In this document: one piece after another, positions 9,054 through 15,680 of the stretch
How the letters are laid out: the number at the start of each line of letters is the position of its first letter
Numbering within the stretch: position 1 is the first letter of the stretch
Assembly (NCBI GenBank): GCA_020881835.1
Contig: CP052876.1
Coordinates: 1,674,001 to 1,738,000, forward strand
Length of the DNA stretch: 64,000 nt
From: Kineosporiaceae bacterium SCSIO 59966
GTDB taxonomy: Bacteria; Actinomycetota; Actinomycetes; Actinomycetales; SCSIO-59966
Direction: 5' to 3'
Notes under the pieces: generated by a model
Told to the model about the DNA's origin: nothing
Database searches by the model: none
What the model saw: the letters and a program-made list of their open reading frames with translations, nothing else
Translations under genes and position numbers: made by a program

Positions 9054-9148
9054 GGTGGCGGGATTGCATGATCACGGGACGGGGACGGGGTGGCGGGATT
9101 GCATGATCACGGGGGGCGTGGGGCGGGGTGGCGGGATTGCATGATCAC
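9054..9148 (-). repeat. TGATCATGCAAT-type repeat, three reverse copies
   Basis: Identical 22-base copies (reverse complement of the unit at 8911-8932) at 9054-9075, 9089-9110 and 9127-9148, separated by 13 and 16 bases of G-rich sequence. Together with the forward copy this is a small repeat cluster in the gap before the RsbW-like gene. Confidence 0.85.
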
Positions 9149-9197
9149 GGGTGGGTCGGGCGGGGGGCTCCGACGGGCGGCCGCGCGGGGCACGCCG

Positions 9198-9203
9198 TAC
9201 CCT
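9198..9203 (+). promoter_or_regulatory. Probable -10 element of a leaderless transcript
   Basis: TACCCT ends 6 bases before the GTG start of the RsbW-like gene, and no ribosome site is present. It has the same arrangement as upstream of hrpA, the Crp/Fnr gene and yciO. Confidence 0.4.
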
Positions 9204-9209
9204 CGCCGC

Positions 9210-9707
9210 GTGGCGCGCCCCGAGACCCCGGGCGGCACCGTCGGCGACCCGTCGACCGCGGTGCCGGGTTCACCGTCCCCACCGGGACCGGGACAGGCAC
9301 CGGCACCGTCCCCGCCAGGACAGGCGGAGGCCGGTGGCACGGCGGGCACCTTCGAACACGTCGTCCGACCTGACCGACCTGACCTGTCCGGGATGCGGCG
9401 GCGGCTCGCCGACTGGCTGCGGACCCACGACGCCCCCGACGACGACGTGGAGCTCGTCGTCCTGGCCTGCTCGGAAGCCGTCGCCAACGCCGTCGAGCAC
9501 GGTTCCCCGGACGGCGAGGTGCAGGTCTCGGCCGCGGTGCGGGACGGGCGAGTGCACCTGGAGGTGCACGACGCCGGCCGCTGGGACGACTCTCCGAGCG
9601 AGCCGTACCGCGGTCACGGGCTCCGGCTCATCCGCCGGGCGATGAACCACGTGCGGATCTCCACCGACGCGGGGACCGTCGTGCGGATGGAGCGGGCGCT
9701 GCGCTGA
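9210..9707 (+). CDS. RsbW-like anti-sigma factor / ATP-binding regulatory protein
   Basis: 165 residues. A Pro/Gly-rich, probably disordered N-terminus of about 45 residues is followed by a HATPase_c_2 domain. The N-box SEAVANAVEHG holds E89 and N93, HDAGRW resembles the G1 box, and GHGLRLI the lid region. Proteins of this type bind ATP and act as serine kinases of anti-sigma antagonists or directly hold sigma factors. There is no sigma factor or antagonist gene beside it; the SpoIIE-type phosphatase is 7 kb away. The GTG start is chosen because the upstream part of the frame consists of intergenic repeats. It converges on the methyltransferase gene, 29 bases apart. Confidence 0.8.
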   Translation: MARPETPGGTVGDPSTAVPGSPSPPGPGQAPAPSPPGQAEAGGTAGTFEHVVRPDRPDLSGMRRRLADWLRTHDAPDDDVELVVLACSEAVANAVEHGSPDGEVQVSAAVRDGRVHLEVHDAGRWDDSPSEPYRGHGLRLIRRAMNHVRISTDAGTVVRMERALR

Positions 9708-9736
9708 GCCCTGCTGGACTCACCCTCGGCCTGGGG

Positions 9737-11005
9737 TCACGGGGTCCAGTCCGGGCGGAGCGGAAAGTCTGGTGCGCCCGCCTCGGTGCGGGTGCACAGC
9801 ACCTGGTGCAGCTGCAGGGCGTTGCGCTCGAACGACAACCGGGAGCCGGCCATGTACAGGCCCCACACCCGCGCCGTTCCCTCACCGACGTCAGCGACGC
9901 ACTCGTCCCACCGGTCGACAAGGTTGCGGCACCAGGCAGCGAGGGTCAGCGCGTAGTGCTGCCGGAGGTTCTCGTCGTGCTGCACCTCGAGCCCGGCGTC
10001 GTGGATCTCGGTGATCAGCCGGCCGGGGGACGCGAGCTCGCCGTCCGGGAACACGTACCGGTCGATGAACGCCCCGGTGCGGTGCGAGGCGCGGCTGTCG
10101 CTGCGGGTGATGCAGTGGTTGAGCAGCCGGCCACCGGGCACCAGCAGCTGGCGCAACCGGCGGAAGTAGTCGGGGTAGTTCTCTACCCCGATGTGCTCGG
10201 TGAGCCCGATCGAGCTGATCGCGTCGAAAGGAGCGTCGGTCGGCAGGTCCCGGTAGTCGAGGTAGCGCACCTCGGCCAGGTCGTCGAGCCCCTCCTTCTT
10301 GATCGCCTCTGCCGCCCACGTCGCCTGCTGGCGGGACAGGGTGACGCCGAGGGCGCGCACGCCGTGCTCCCGCGCCGCGTGCCGCACCATGCCACCCCAC
10401 CCGCAGCCGACGTCGAGCAGACGCATACCGGGCCGCAGCCCGAGCTTGTCGGCGACCAGGGCGTACTTCGCCTCCTGCGCGGTCTCCAGGCTGTCGTCGG
10501 GACTGCGGTAGAGGGCGCACGTGTACGTCATCGACGGGCCGAGCACCTTCTCGTAGAAGGAGTTCGAGACGTCGTAGTGGTGCTGGATCGCCGCGGCGTC
10601 CCGGGACCTGGAGTGCCGCAGCCCCTGCACGGTGCGCCGCCAGCGGGGCAGGGACTCCTGGGGCGGCGGCTGCGGTGGGCGCAGCCGCTGCAGGCCCAGG
10701 CCCCGCGCCAGCGTCACGACCTCCGCCGCAGAGGGACGGCGCAGACGCAGGTCCTCGCCCAGTCGCAGCACCTCGTACGGGTCCCCGGGGTGGACCCCCT
10801 GCACCTCCATGTCACCGTTGACGTAGGCGCGCGCCAGGCCGAGGTCACTCGGTGCCGTCAGCACGTACGACAGCCCCCGCTCGGAGGCCACGTGCAGCCG
10901 GATCGCCGCGTCGCGCGGCCCGACGTCGCTGCCGTCGTATGCCGTCAGCCTCAGCGGCAGTGGTCCGTCCGTCACGGCGTCCACGATGTCCGCGACCGTG
11001 GTCAT
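9737..11005 (-). CDS. SAM-dependent fatty-acid methyltransferase (cyclopropane synthase family, TmsB/BfaB-like)
   Basis: 422 residues. The C-terminal two-thirds is a CFAS/Mycolic-acid-cyclopropane-synthase fold with the SAM motif DVGCGWGGM starting at D198 and IEHIG-like TEHIGVENY further on. The N-terminal extension is typical of the actinobacterial group that pairs with an FAD oxidoreductase. In that pathway the methyltransferase adds a methylene group to the double bond of oleoyl phospholipid, and the FAD enzyme reduces it to 10-methylstearate (tuberculostearic acid). The FAD partner gene is immediately upstream, 22 bases away, supporting this assignment. ATG 11005 is preceded by GGAAGGAGAG. 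Plain cyclopropanation is the alternative, but the neighbour makes it less likely. Confidence 0.82.
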   Translation of the reverse strand: MTTVADIVDAVTDGPLPLRLTAYDGSDVGPRDAAIRLHVASERGLSYVLTAPSDLGLARAYVNGDMEVQGVHPGDPYEVLRLGEDLRLRRPSAAEVVTLARGLGLQRLRPPQPPPQESLPRWRRTVQGLRHSRSRDAAAIQHHYDVSNSFYEKVLGPSMTYTCALYRSPDDSLETAQEAKYALVADKLGLRPGMRLLDVGCGWGGMVRHAAREHGVRALGVTLSRQQATWAAEAIKKEGLDDLAEVRYLDYRDLPTDAPFDAISSIGLTEHIGVENYPDYFRRLRQLLVPGGRLLNHCITRSDSRASHRTGAFIDRYVFPDGELASPGRLITEIHDAGLEVQHDENLRQHYALTLAAWCRNLVDRWDECVADVGEGTARVWGLYMAGSRLSFERNALQLHQVLCTRTEAGAPDFPLRPDWTP

Positions 11006-11027
11006 GTCTCTCCTTCCGGAGCCGGAC

Positions 11028-12416
11028 TCAGCGCCGGCCCACCACCTTGTCGTACATGTCTGTGAGCCGGTGGGCGGGGTCGTAACGCTCCTTGGCCGAG
11101 CGGTACGTCTGGCCGCCGTACAACCGGTCAAAAGTCTCCCGGTCGTAGTACGCGTCCGAGTACAGCGACTTGTGCCCGCCGGCCTCTGCCACTGCCCGCT
11201 CCACCGCCCGGTTGACGTCACCGTCGGCCGCGCCGGGAGCGATCGGCACCGTGCCCCAGAAGCCCACGTTCACGTAGGTTCGCCCCGGCGACAGCGGGTA
11301 CAGCGGCCACGCCCGGTCCGAGCGCAGTCGTACCGGGCACAGCCACACCGGTTCCATCGGCACGTTCCGTGAGAACCACCGCAGGAAGTCGGCGGTGCCC
11401 TCGAGCGGGATCTCGACGTCCTGCACGACGCGTTCGCGGGGCGGCATGCCGCGCAGCCGGTCGAGGCGTGCGGCGACGTGCAGCCGGTGGTCGAGCCCGA
11501 CGAGCCGGTGGTACACGTCGCTGCGGCGGTACCGCCGCGGCCACAGCCGGCGCACGTGCGGGTTCTGCACGCCGAAGGCCCTCGAGCACCAGAACCAGTC
11601 GGTGTCCCACCGCCACAGGTAGTCGTGCACGGTGAGGGCGTCGCGACCTCGGTCGCGCAGCGAGCGGTAGTACACGTCCTGCCCGGTGTAGTCGCTGACC
11701 GCCGGCACCTGGTCGGTGAAGGTACCGAGGACGAGGTACGCCTCGTCCGGCGAGAACATCACCCCGTCCATCGCGTCGACCCGTTCGCCGCCCCACGCGC
11801 CGGTGCCGGTCACTTCACCCACCGCAGCCACCAGCTCGTCGAGGTCGGTGAACCGGACGTTGCGCAGCGCGACGTAGGGCCCCACCGGCTGCAGCTCGAT
11901 CCGCAGCCGGGTCGCGTACCCCAAGGCGCCGTACGAGTTCGGGAAGGCCCGGAACAGCTCGTCGTGCTCGCCGTCGGGCGCAGCAGTGACGACCTCCCCC
12001 GCACCGGTGAGCACGTCCATCTCCAGCACGGACTCGTGCGGCAGCCCGTGCCGGAACGAGGTCGACTCGATACCCAGGCCGGTGACGGCGCCGCCGAGCG
12101 TGATCGTGCGCAGCTGCGGGACGACGAGCGGCGCGAGCCCGTACGGCAGGGTCGCCTCGACGAGGCTCTCGTACGTGCACATGCCCTGCACCTCGGCGGT
12201 GCGACCGTCCGGGTCGACCTCCAGGACGCCGGTCAGCCCGGAGGCGTCGAGCCCGGCGACCACCGTCCCGGTCCGGGGACGGAAGAGGTTCGACGTCCGC
12301 TTGGCGAGCCGCACCGGCGCCCCGGCCGGGACGGCCCGGTAGGAGCGCAGCATCGCCTCGACGGCGCGGGTGTGGGCGTCCCACCGGTCGACAGCTGCAA
12401 CCACGAGATCGATCAT
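11028..12416 (-). CDS. FAD-binding reductase (TmsA/BfaA-like, DHCR24 family)
   Basis: 462 residues with an FAD_binding_4 domain at the N-terminal half: RTSNLFRPR, GMCTYESLVEATLPYG and TLGGAVTGLGIESTS are the flavin-cradle segments expected in DHCR24-like oxidoreductases. In 10-methyl fatty acid synthesis this protein reduces the methylene intermediate made by the adjacent methyltransferase, using NADPH through FAD. The gene sits 27 bases after the SMR transporter gene and 22 bases before the methyltransferase, so co-transcription is likely. The assignment to the branched-lipid pathway rests on the gene pair rather than on any single residue. Confidence 0.82.
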   Translation of the reverse strand: MIDLVVAAVDRWDAHTRAVEAMLRSYRAVPAGAPVRLAKRTSNLFRPRTGTVVAGLDASGLTGVLEVDPDGRTAEVQGMCTYESLVEATLPYGLAPLVVPQLRTITLGGAVTGLGIESTSFRHGLPHESVLEMDVLTGAGEVVTAAPDGEHDELFRAFPNSYGALGYATRLRIELQPVGPYVALRNVRFTDLDELVAAVGEVTGTGAWGGERVDAMDGVMFSPDEAYLVLGTFTDQVPAVSDYTGQDVYYRSLRDRGRDALTVHDYLWRWDTDWFWCSRAFGVQNPHVRRLWPRRYRRSDVYHRLVGLDHRLHVAARLDRLRGMPPRERVVQDVEIPLEGTADFLRWFSRNVPMEPVWLCPVRLRSDRAWPLYPLSPGRTYVNVGFWGTVPIAPGAADGDVNRAVERAVAEAGGHKSLYSDAYYDRETFDRLYGGQTYRSAKERYDPAHRLTDMYDKVVGRR

Positions 12417-12443
12417 AGCTCGCCGAGGCAGCCGTGACCGGGC

Positions 12444-12758
12444 TCAGTCGATCAGTCTGAGCCCGACGACGCAGACGACGATCCCCGCGAGCAGCAGCAC
12501 CCGCAGCACCGAGACCGGCTCGGCGCCGGTCACCATCGCGTAGCCGACGGTCAGCGAGGCGCCGATGCCCACCCAGACCGCGTAGGCGGTGCCGGTGGGC
12601 AGCTCACGCATGGCGTAGGCGAGACCCGACATGCTGAGCACCAGCGCGACGGCGAACACCACGGTCGGTCCCAGCCGGGTGAACCCCTCGGAACGGCCGA
12701 GGGCGGTGGCCCACACCGCCTCCAGGACCCCGGAGACCACGAGCACGAGCCAGGACAC
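12444..12758 (-). CDS. Small multidrug resistance (SMR) family transporter
   Basis: 104 residues, the standard length, with four hydrophobic segments and the membrane glutamate E13 in SGVLEAVWATALG, which is the proton/substrate carboxylate of SMR proteins. The later segment LPTGTAYAVWVGIGA is also diagnostic. SugE/Gdx-type members export guanidinium and EmrE-type members export cationic drugs; the sequence does not settle which. It lies between the S4 gene (14 bases) and the FAD reductase (27 bases), so it appears to belong to the lipid operon. Whether it serves lipid synthesis is unknown. Confidence 0.9.
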   Translation of the reverse strand: MSWLVLVVSGVLEAVWATALGRSEGFTRLGPTVVFAVALVLSMSGLAYAMRELPTGTAYAVWVGIGASLTVGYAMVTGAEPVSVLRVLLLAGIVVCVVGLRLID

Positions 12759-12772
12759 CGAGATCGCTCCGT

Positions 12773-12982
12773 TCAGGCCACGCGGGCCGGCGCCGCGCCG
12801 TCGACCTCGACGACGTCGCCGCGGTGCAGCTGCCGGCCGCGACGGGTCTCCACCTCACCGTTGACCCGCACGCCTCCGGACCTCAGCAGGGGGCGGACGT
12901 CCCCGCCGGCGTCCACGGTCCCGGCCAGCTTGAGGAACTGGCCGAGCCGGATCATGTCGCTGCGGATCGGGACGTCGAGCAC
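12773..12982 (-). CDS. S4-domain RNA-binding protein (YbcJ/YaaA type)
   Basis: 69 residues, essentially a lone S4 domain: IRLGQFLKLAGTVDAGG, then VNGEVETRRGRQL and GDVVEV, the RNA-binding helix-turn and strands of the S4 fold. Stand-alone S4 proteins of this size bind structured RNA or ribosomal particles, with poorly defined roles. It appears to be the first gene of the operon leading to the SMR, FAD and methyltransferase genes. Part of the start region is shared with the end of an upstream hairpin zone, but the ATG and frame are clear. Confidence 0.82.
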   Translation of the reverse strand: MLDVPIRSDMIRLGQFLKLAGTVDAGGDVRPLLRSGGVRVNGEVETRRGRQLHRGDVVEVDGAAPARVA

Positions 12983-12995
12983 GCACCGAGGCTAG

Positions 12996-13049
12996 ACGAC
13001 GCGCCCCCGGCGCCGGCCCGCCGCAGCGGGACCGGCGCCGGGGCGTCGT
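12996..13049 (-). terminator. GC-rich hairpin terminator after the symporter gene
   Basis: The arms are ACGACGC plus CCCGGCGCCGG on the left and the exact complement on the right, with a three-base bulge and a 15-base loop. It lies between the symporter stop and the S4 start. Both genes read leftward, so it most likely ends the symporter transcript and insulates the lipid operon. Confidence 0.65.
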
Positions 13050-13058
13050 GCAGGTCGG

Positions 13059-14789
13059 TCAGTGCCGAGGACCCGACGGAGGCTCGTCACCGTCCTCGAT
13101 GACCACGTCCTCCAGGTGCCCCTCGGCGTGCGCGACGACGAGCTCCGTCTTGCCGGGGTAGCGGATCTCCTCGACCAGCTCCTGCATGGCCAGCGACGGC
13201 TTCGTCGTGAACTGCGAGACGACGATCGTCACGACGAAGTTGATGATCATGCCGACGGTGCCGAAGCCGGTCTCGTGGATGCCGAGGATGCCGTCGCTGT
13301 TGCCGTAGATGTCGATGGTCCACACCATGTACAGCAACGTCGTCCCGAGGCCGGCGATCATGCCGGCTGCGGCGCCGGCCGCCGTGGTCTTCTTCCAGAA
13401 GATACCGAGCACGAGGGTCGGGAAGAAGCTCGCCGCGGCCAGGCCGAAGGCCAGTGCCACCACCTGCGCGACGAAACCGGGCGGGTTGATCCCGAGGTAG
13501 CCGGCGACGACGATCGCAGCGGCCATCGCGATCCGCCCGACGAGGAGCTGGCGCGCCTCGGTGGCCTGCGGGTTGATCCGCTTGTAGTAGATGTCGTTCG
13601 CCACCGCGGAGGAGATGACGAGCAGCAGACCGGACGCCGTCGACAGGGCGGCGGCCAGGCCACCGGCGGCGACGAGGCCGACGATCGGGGCCGGCAGACC
13701 GGCGATCTCCGGGGTGGCGAGCACGATGATGTCGTTGTTGATGACGAGCTCACCGGCCTCCCCCGGCACGTAGTCGATGATCCCGTCACCGTTGAGGTCG
13801 GTGTGGGTGATGAGGCCCACCTCGGACCAGTTCGTGAACCAGGACGGCACCTGGTCGACCGGCGTGCCGGCGATCTGGTCGATGATGTTGAACTTGCTGA
13901 ACACGGCCACGGCCGGGGCCGAGGTGTACAGCAGGGAGATGAAGAACAACGCCCACAGCGCCGAGAACCGCGCCGCCCGAACGGACTTGGCCGTGTAGAA
14001 GCGGACGATGACGTGCGGCAGGCCGGCGGTGCCGAACATGAGCGCCGCGGTGATGAGCACCATGTTGAGCATGTTGGTCTGGGTGAAGGCCTCGGTGTAC
14101 GCGGCGAAACCGAGGTCCTGCTGCAGGCCGTCGAGCTCGTCGAGCAGCTGGCCGAACCCGATCTGCGGCACCGGGATCCCGGTCAGCTGCTGGGAGATGG
14201 CGAACACCGGGATGAGGTAGGCGATGATCAGCACCGTGTACTGGGCCACCTGGGTCCAGGTGATGCCCTTCATCCCGCCGAGGACGGCGTAGAAGAACAC
14301 GATGACCATGCCGATGACGATGCCGGCGGTGGTGTCGACCCCGAGGAACCGCTGGAACACGACGCCGACGCCCGACATCTGGCCGGCCACGTAGACGAAC
14401 GAGACGACGATCGCGGCGATGACCGCCACGAGCCGAGCGGTCTCGTTGTACCGGTCACCGACGAAGTCGGGGACGGTGTACCTGCCGAACTTGCGCAGGT
14501 ACGGCGCGAGCAGCATGGCGAGCAGCACGTAGCCGCCGGTCCAGCCCATGAGGTACACCGAGCCGGCGTACCCGTTGTTGGAGAACGCGACGATGCCCGC
14601 CATCGAGATGAACGACGCCGCCGACATCCAGTCCGCGGCGATGGCCGCGCCGTTGGCCGGGGCGGGGATGCCGCCGCCGGCGACGTAGAAGCCCGAGGTC
14701 GTGCTGACCCGGCTGGCGTAGGCGATGTAGATGTACAGACCGAACGTCAGGACGACGAAGACGAGGGTCCACAGCTGGATGTCGCTCAC
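13059..14789 (-). CDS. Sodium:solute symporter (acetate/monocarboxylate type, VC_2705 subfamily)
   Basis: 576 residues with about 13 membrane segments of the SSS family. The early region NGAAIAADWMSAASFISMAG and the FGTAGLPHVIVRFY stretch match ActP-like cation/acetate symporters. The insert between membrane helices carries DLNGDGIIDY (from D331), an EF-hand-like calcium loop. The start is a GTG overlapping the stop of the DUF4212 gene by four bases, so the two are translationally coupled and probably form one transporter. Substrate is probably a short monocarboxylate such as acetate or pyruvate; this is family inference. A CRP-type site lies upstream of the pair. Confidence 0.9.
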   Translation of the reverse strand: MSDIQLWTLVFVVLTFGLYIYIAYASRVSTTSGFYVAGGGIPAPANGAAIAADWMSAASFISMAGIVAFSNNGYAGSVYLMGWTGGYVLLAMLLAPYLRKFGRYTVPDFVGDRYNETARLVAVIAAIVVSFVYVAGQMSGVGVVFQRFLGVDTTAGIVIGMVIVFFYAVLGGMKGITWTQVAQYTVLIIAYLIPVFAISQQLTGIPVPQIGFGQLLDELDGLQQDLGFAAYTEAFTQTNMLNMVLITAALMFGTAGLPHVIVRFYTAKSVRAARFSALWALFFISLLYTSAPAVAVFSKFNIIDQIAGTPVDQVPSWFTNWSEVGLITHTDLNGDGIIDYVPGEAGELVINNDIIVLATPEIAGLPAPIVGLVAAGGLAAALSTASGLLLVISSAVANDIYYKRINPQATEARQLLVGRIAMAAAIVVAGYLGINPPGFVAQVVALAFGLAAASFFPTLVLGIFWKKTTAAGAAAGMIAGLGTTLLYMVWTIDIYGNSDGILGIHETGFGTVGMIINFVVTIVVSQFTTKPSLAMQELVEEIRYPGKTELVVAHAEGHLEDVVIEDGDEPPSGPRH

Positions 14790-15064
14790 GAGTGGTGGAC
14801 CTCCTCCTCGTACTCGGTGATCCCGTACTCGGCGTCCAGCTTGTCCATCCGCCACACGTAGATGGCGATGAGGACGACGAAGGTGATGATCGACCCCTGC
14901 TGGGCGAACCAGAACCCGAGCGGGAAGCCGAGGATGCTGAACTCGTTGAGCGCGTCGACGAAGAGGATGCCGGCGCCGTAGGACACGAGCGCCCAGATCG
15001 TCAGCAGCACCGCCATCAGGCGGAGGTTCCTGCGCCAGTACTCCCGGCGCTGTGTCGCGTCCAT
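14786..15064 (-). CDS. DUF4212 small membrane subunit of the symporter
   Basis: 92 residues with two membrane helices (about 17-38 and 50-72) and a charged C-terminus, WRMDKLDAEYGITE. This is the standard DUF4212 pattern, always found next to VC_2705-type sodium:solute symporters. It is thought to be an accessory subunit needed for assembly or activity. AGGGAGA lies just before the ATG, and the stop overlaps the symporter GTG (GTGA). Confidence 0.9.
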   Translation of the reverse strand: MDATQRREYWRRNLRLMAVLLTIWALVSYGAGILFVDALNEFSILGFPLGFWFAQQGSIITFVVLIAIYVWRMDKLDAEYGITEYEEEVHHS

Positions 15065-15141
15065 GCGGTCTCCCTGGGACGACGGAGGGGCAGCGGTCGT
15101 CGGCAGGAAACAGACCCGTCATCTCACGGTCAAGCACTCGC

Positions 15142-15157
15142 CGTGATGTGGCTCACA
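15142..15157. promoter_or_regulatory. Candidate CRP/GlxR binding site
   Basis: CGTGA-N6-TCACA, nine of ten matches to the TGTGA-N6-TCACA consensus. It lies about 80 bases upstream of the DUF4212 start. cAMP-receptor control of an acetate-type symporter would make sense. The rest of the 205-base gap up to 15269 holds no gene. Confidence 0.5.
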
Positions 15158-15269
15158 CCAATCGCCGGGCGGTCACCCCTCGACCGCTCGTCGCGTGAGG
15201 CACGCCGCTCGGCGCGCCGCCGGCGAGGCGGGTGGACCCGGCAGCCGGGGACGTCGCACGCTCACCGCC

Positions 15270-15671
15270 ATGAACGCCGTCAGCACACCTGCCCGGCGCC
15301 CGGTCGCCCGTCGCAGCCGCTACAGCCGGCACCTGCTCGGCGCGGCCCTGATGATCCTCCTCGGCGCCTTCCTGCCCTGGGTGTCGACCGCCCTCGGCAA
15401 CGTCGCCGGCGTCCAGGGGGCCGGCATCTGGACGATGTACGCGGCGATGCTCGGGGTCGCCGGGGCGATCCTGCGCTCCCCGCGCTGGGCCGCCGGCCAC
15501 GCCGCGGTGATGGGCGCCGTCGCCGTCGCTCTGAGCCTGTGGCAGGTCCTCCACCTGGTCGGGCTGGTCGGGTTCTCCGGCTGGATGCCCGGTCCAGGGC
15601 TCGTCCTCACCGTCGGTGGCGGGGTGCTGGCCCTGGTGGCCGCCACCGGCCTGCTCCGCGAGGCCCGCTGA
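15270..15671 (+). CDS. Small four-helix membrane protein, unknown function
   Basis: 133 residues. After a basic N-terminus (RRPVARRSRYSR) come four hydrophobic segments at roughly 24-42, 52-68, 75-95 and 105-125, ending in LLREAR. The positive-inside N-terminus suggests a cytoplasmic start. I do not recognise a family. The gene points the opposite way from the flanking symporter and exonuclease genes and ends 10 bases before the exonuclease stop. The ATG has no strong ribosome site; the open frame extends back to 15195 but that part looks unlike a membrane protein start. Confidence 0.65.
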   Translation: MNAVSTPARRPVARRSRYSRHLLGAALMILLGAFLPWVSTALGNVAGVQGAGIWTMYAAMLGVAGAILRSPRWAAGHAAVMGAVAVALSLWQVLHLVGLVGFSGWMPGPGLVLTVGGGVLALVAATGLLREAR

Positions 15672-15680
15672 CCGCGCGCC

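Noticed and set aside
8911-9148. CRISPR-like repeats
   Set aside because: Copies are in both orientations and separated by 13-16 bases of similar G-rich sequence or by another repeat, not unique spacers.
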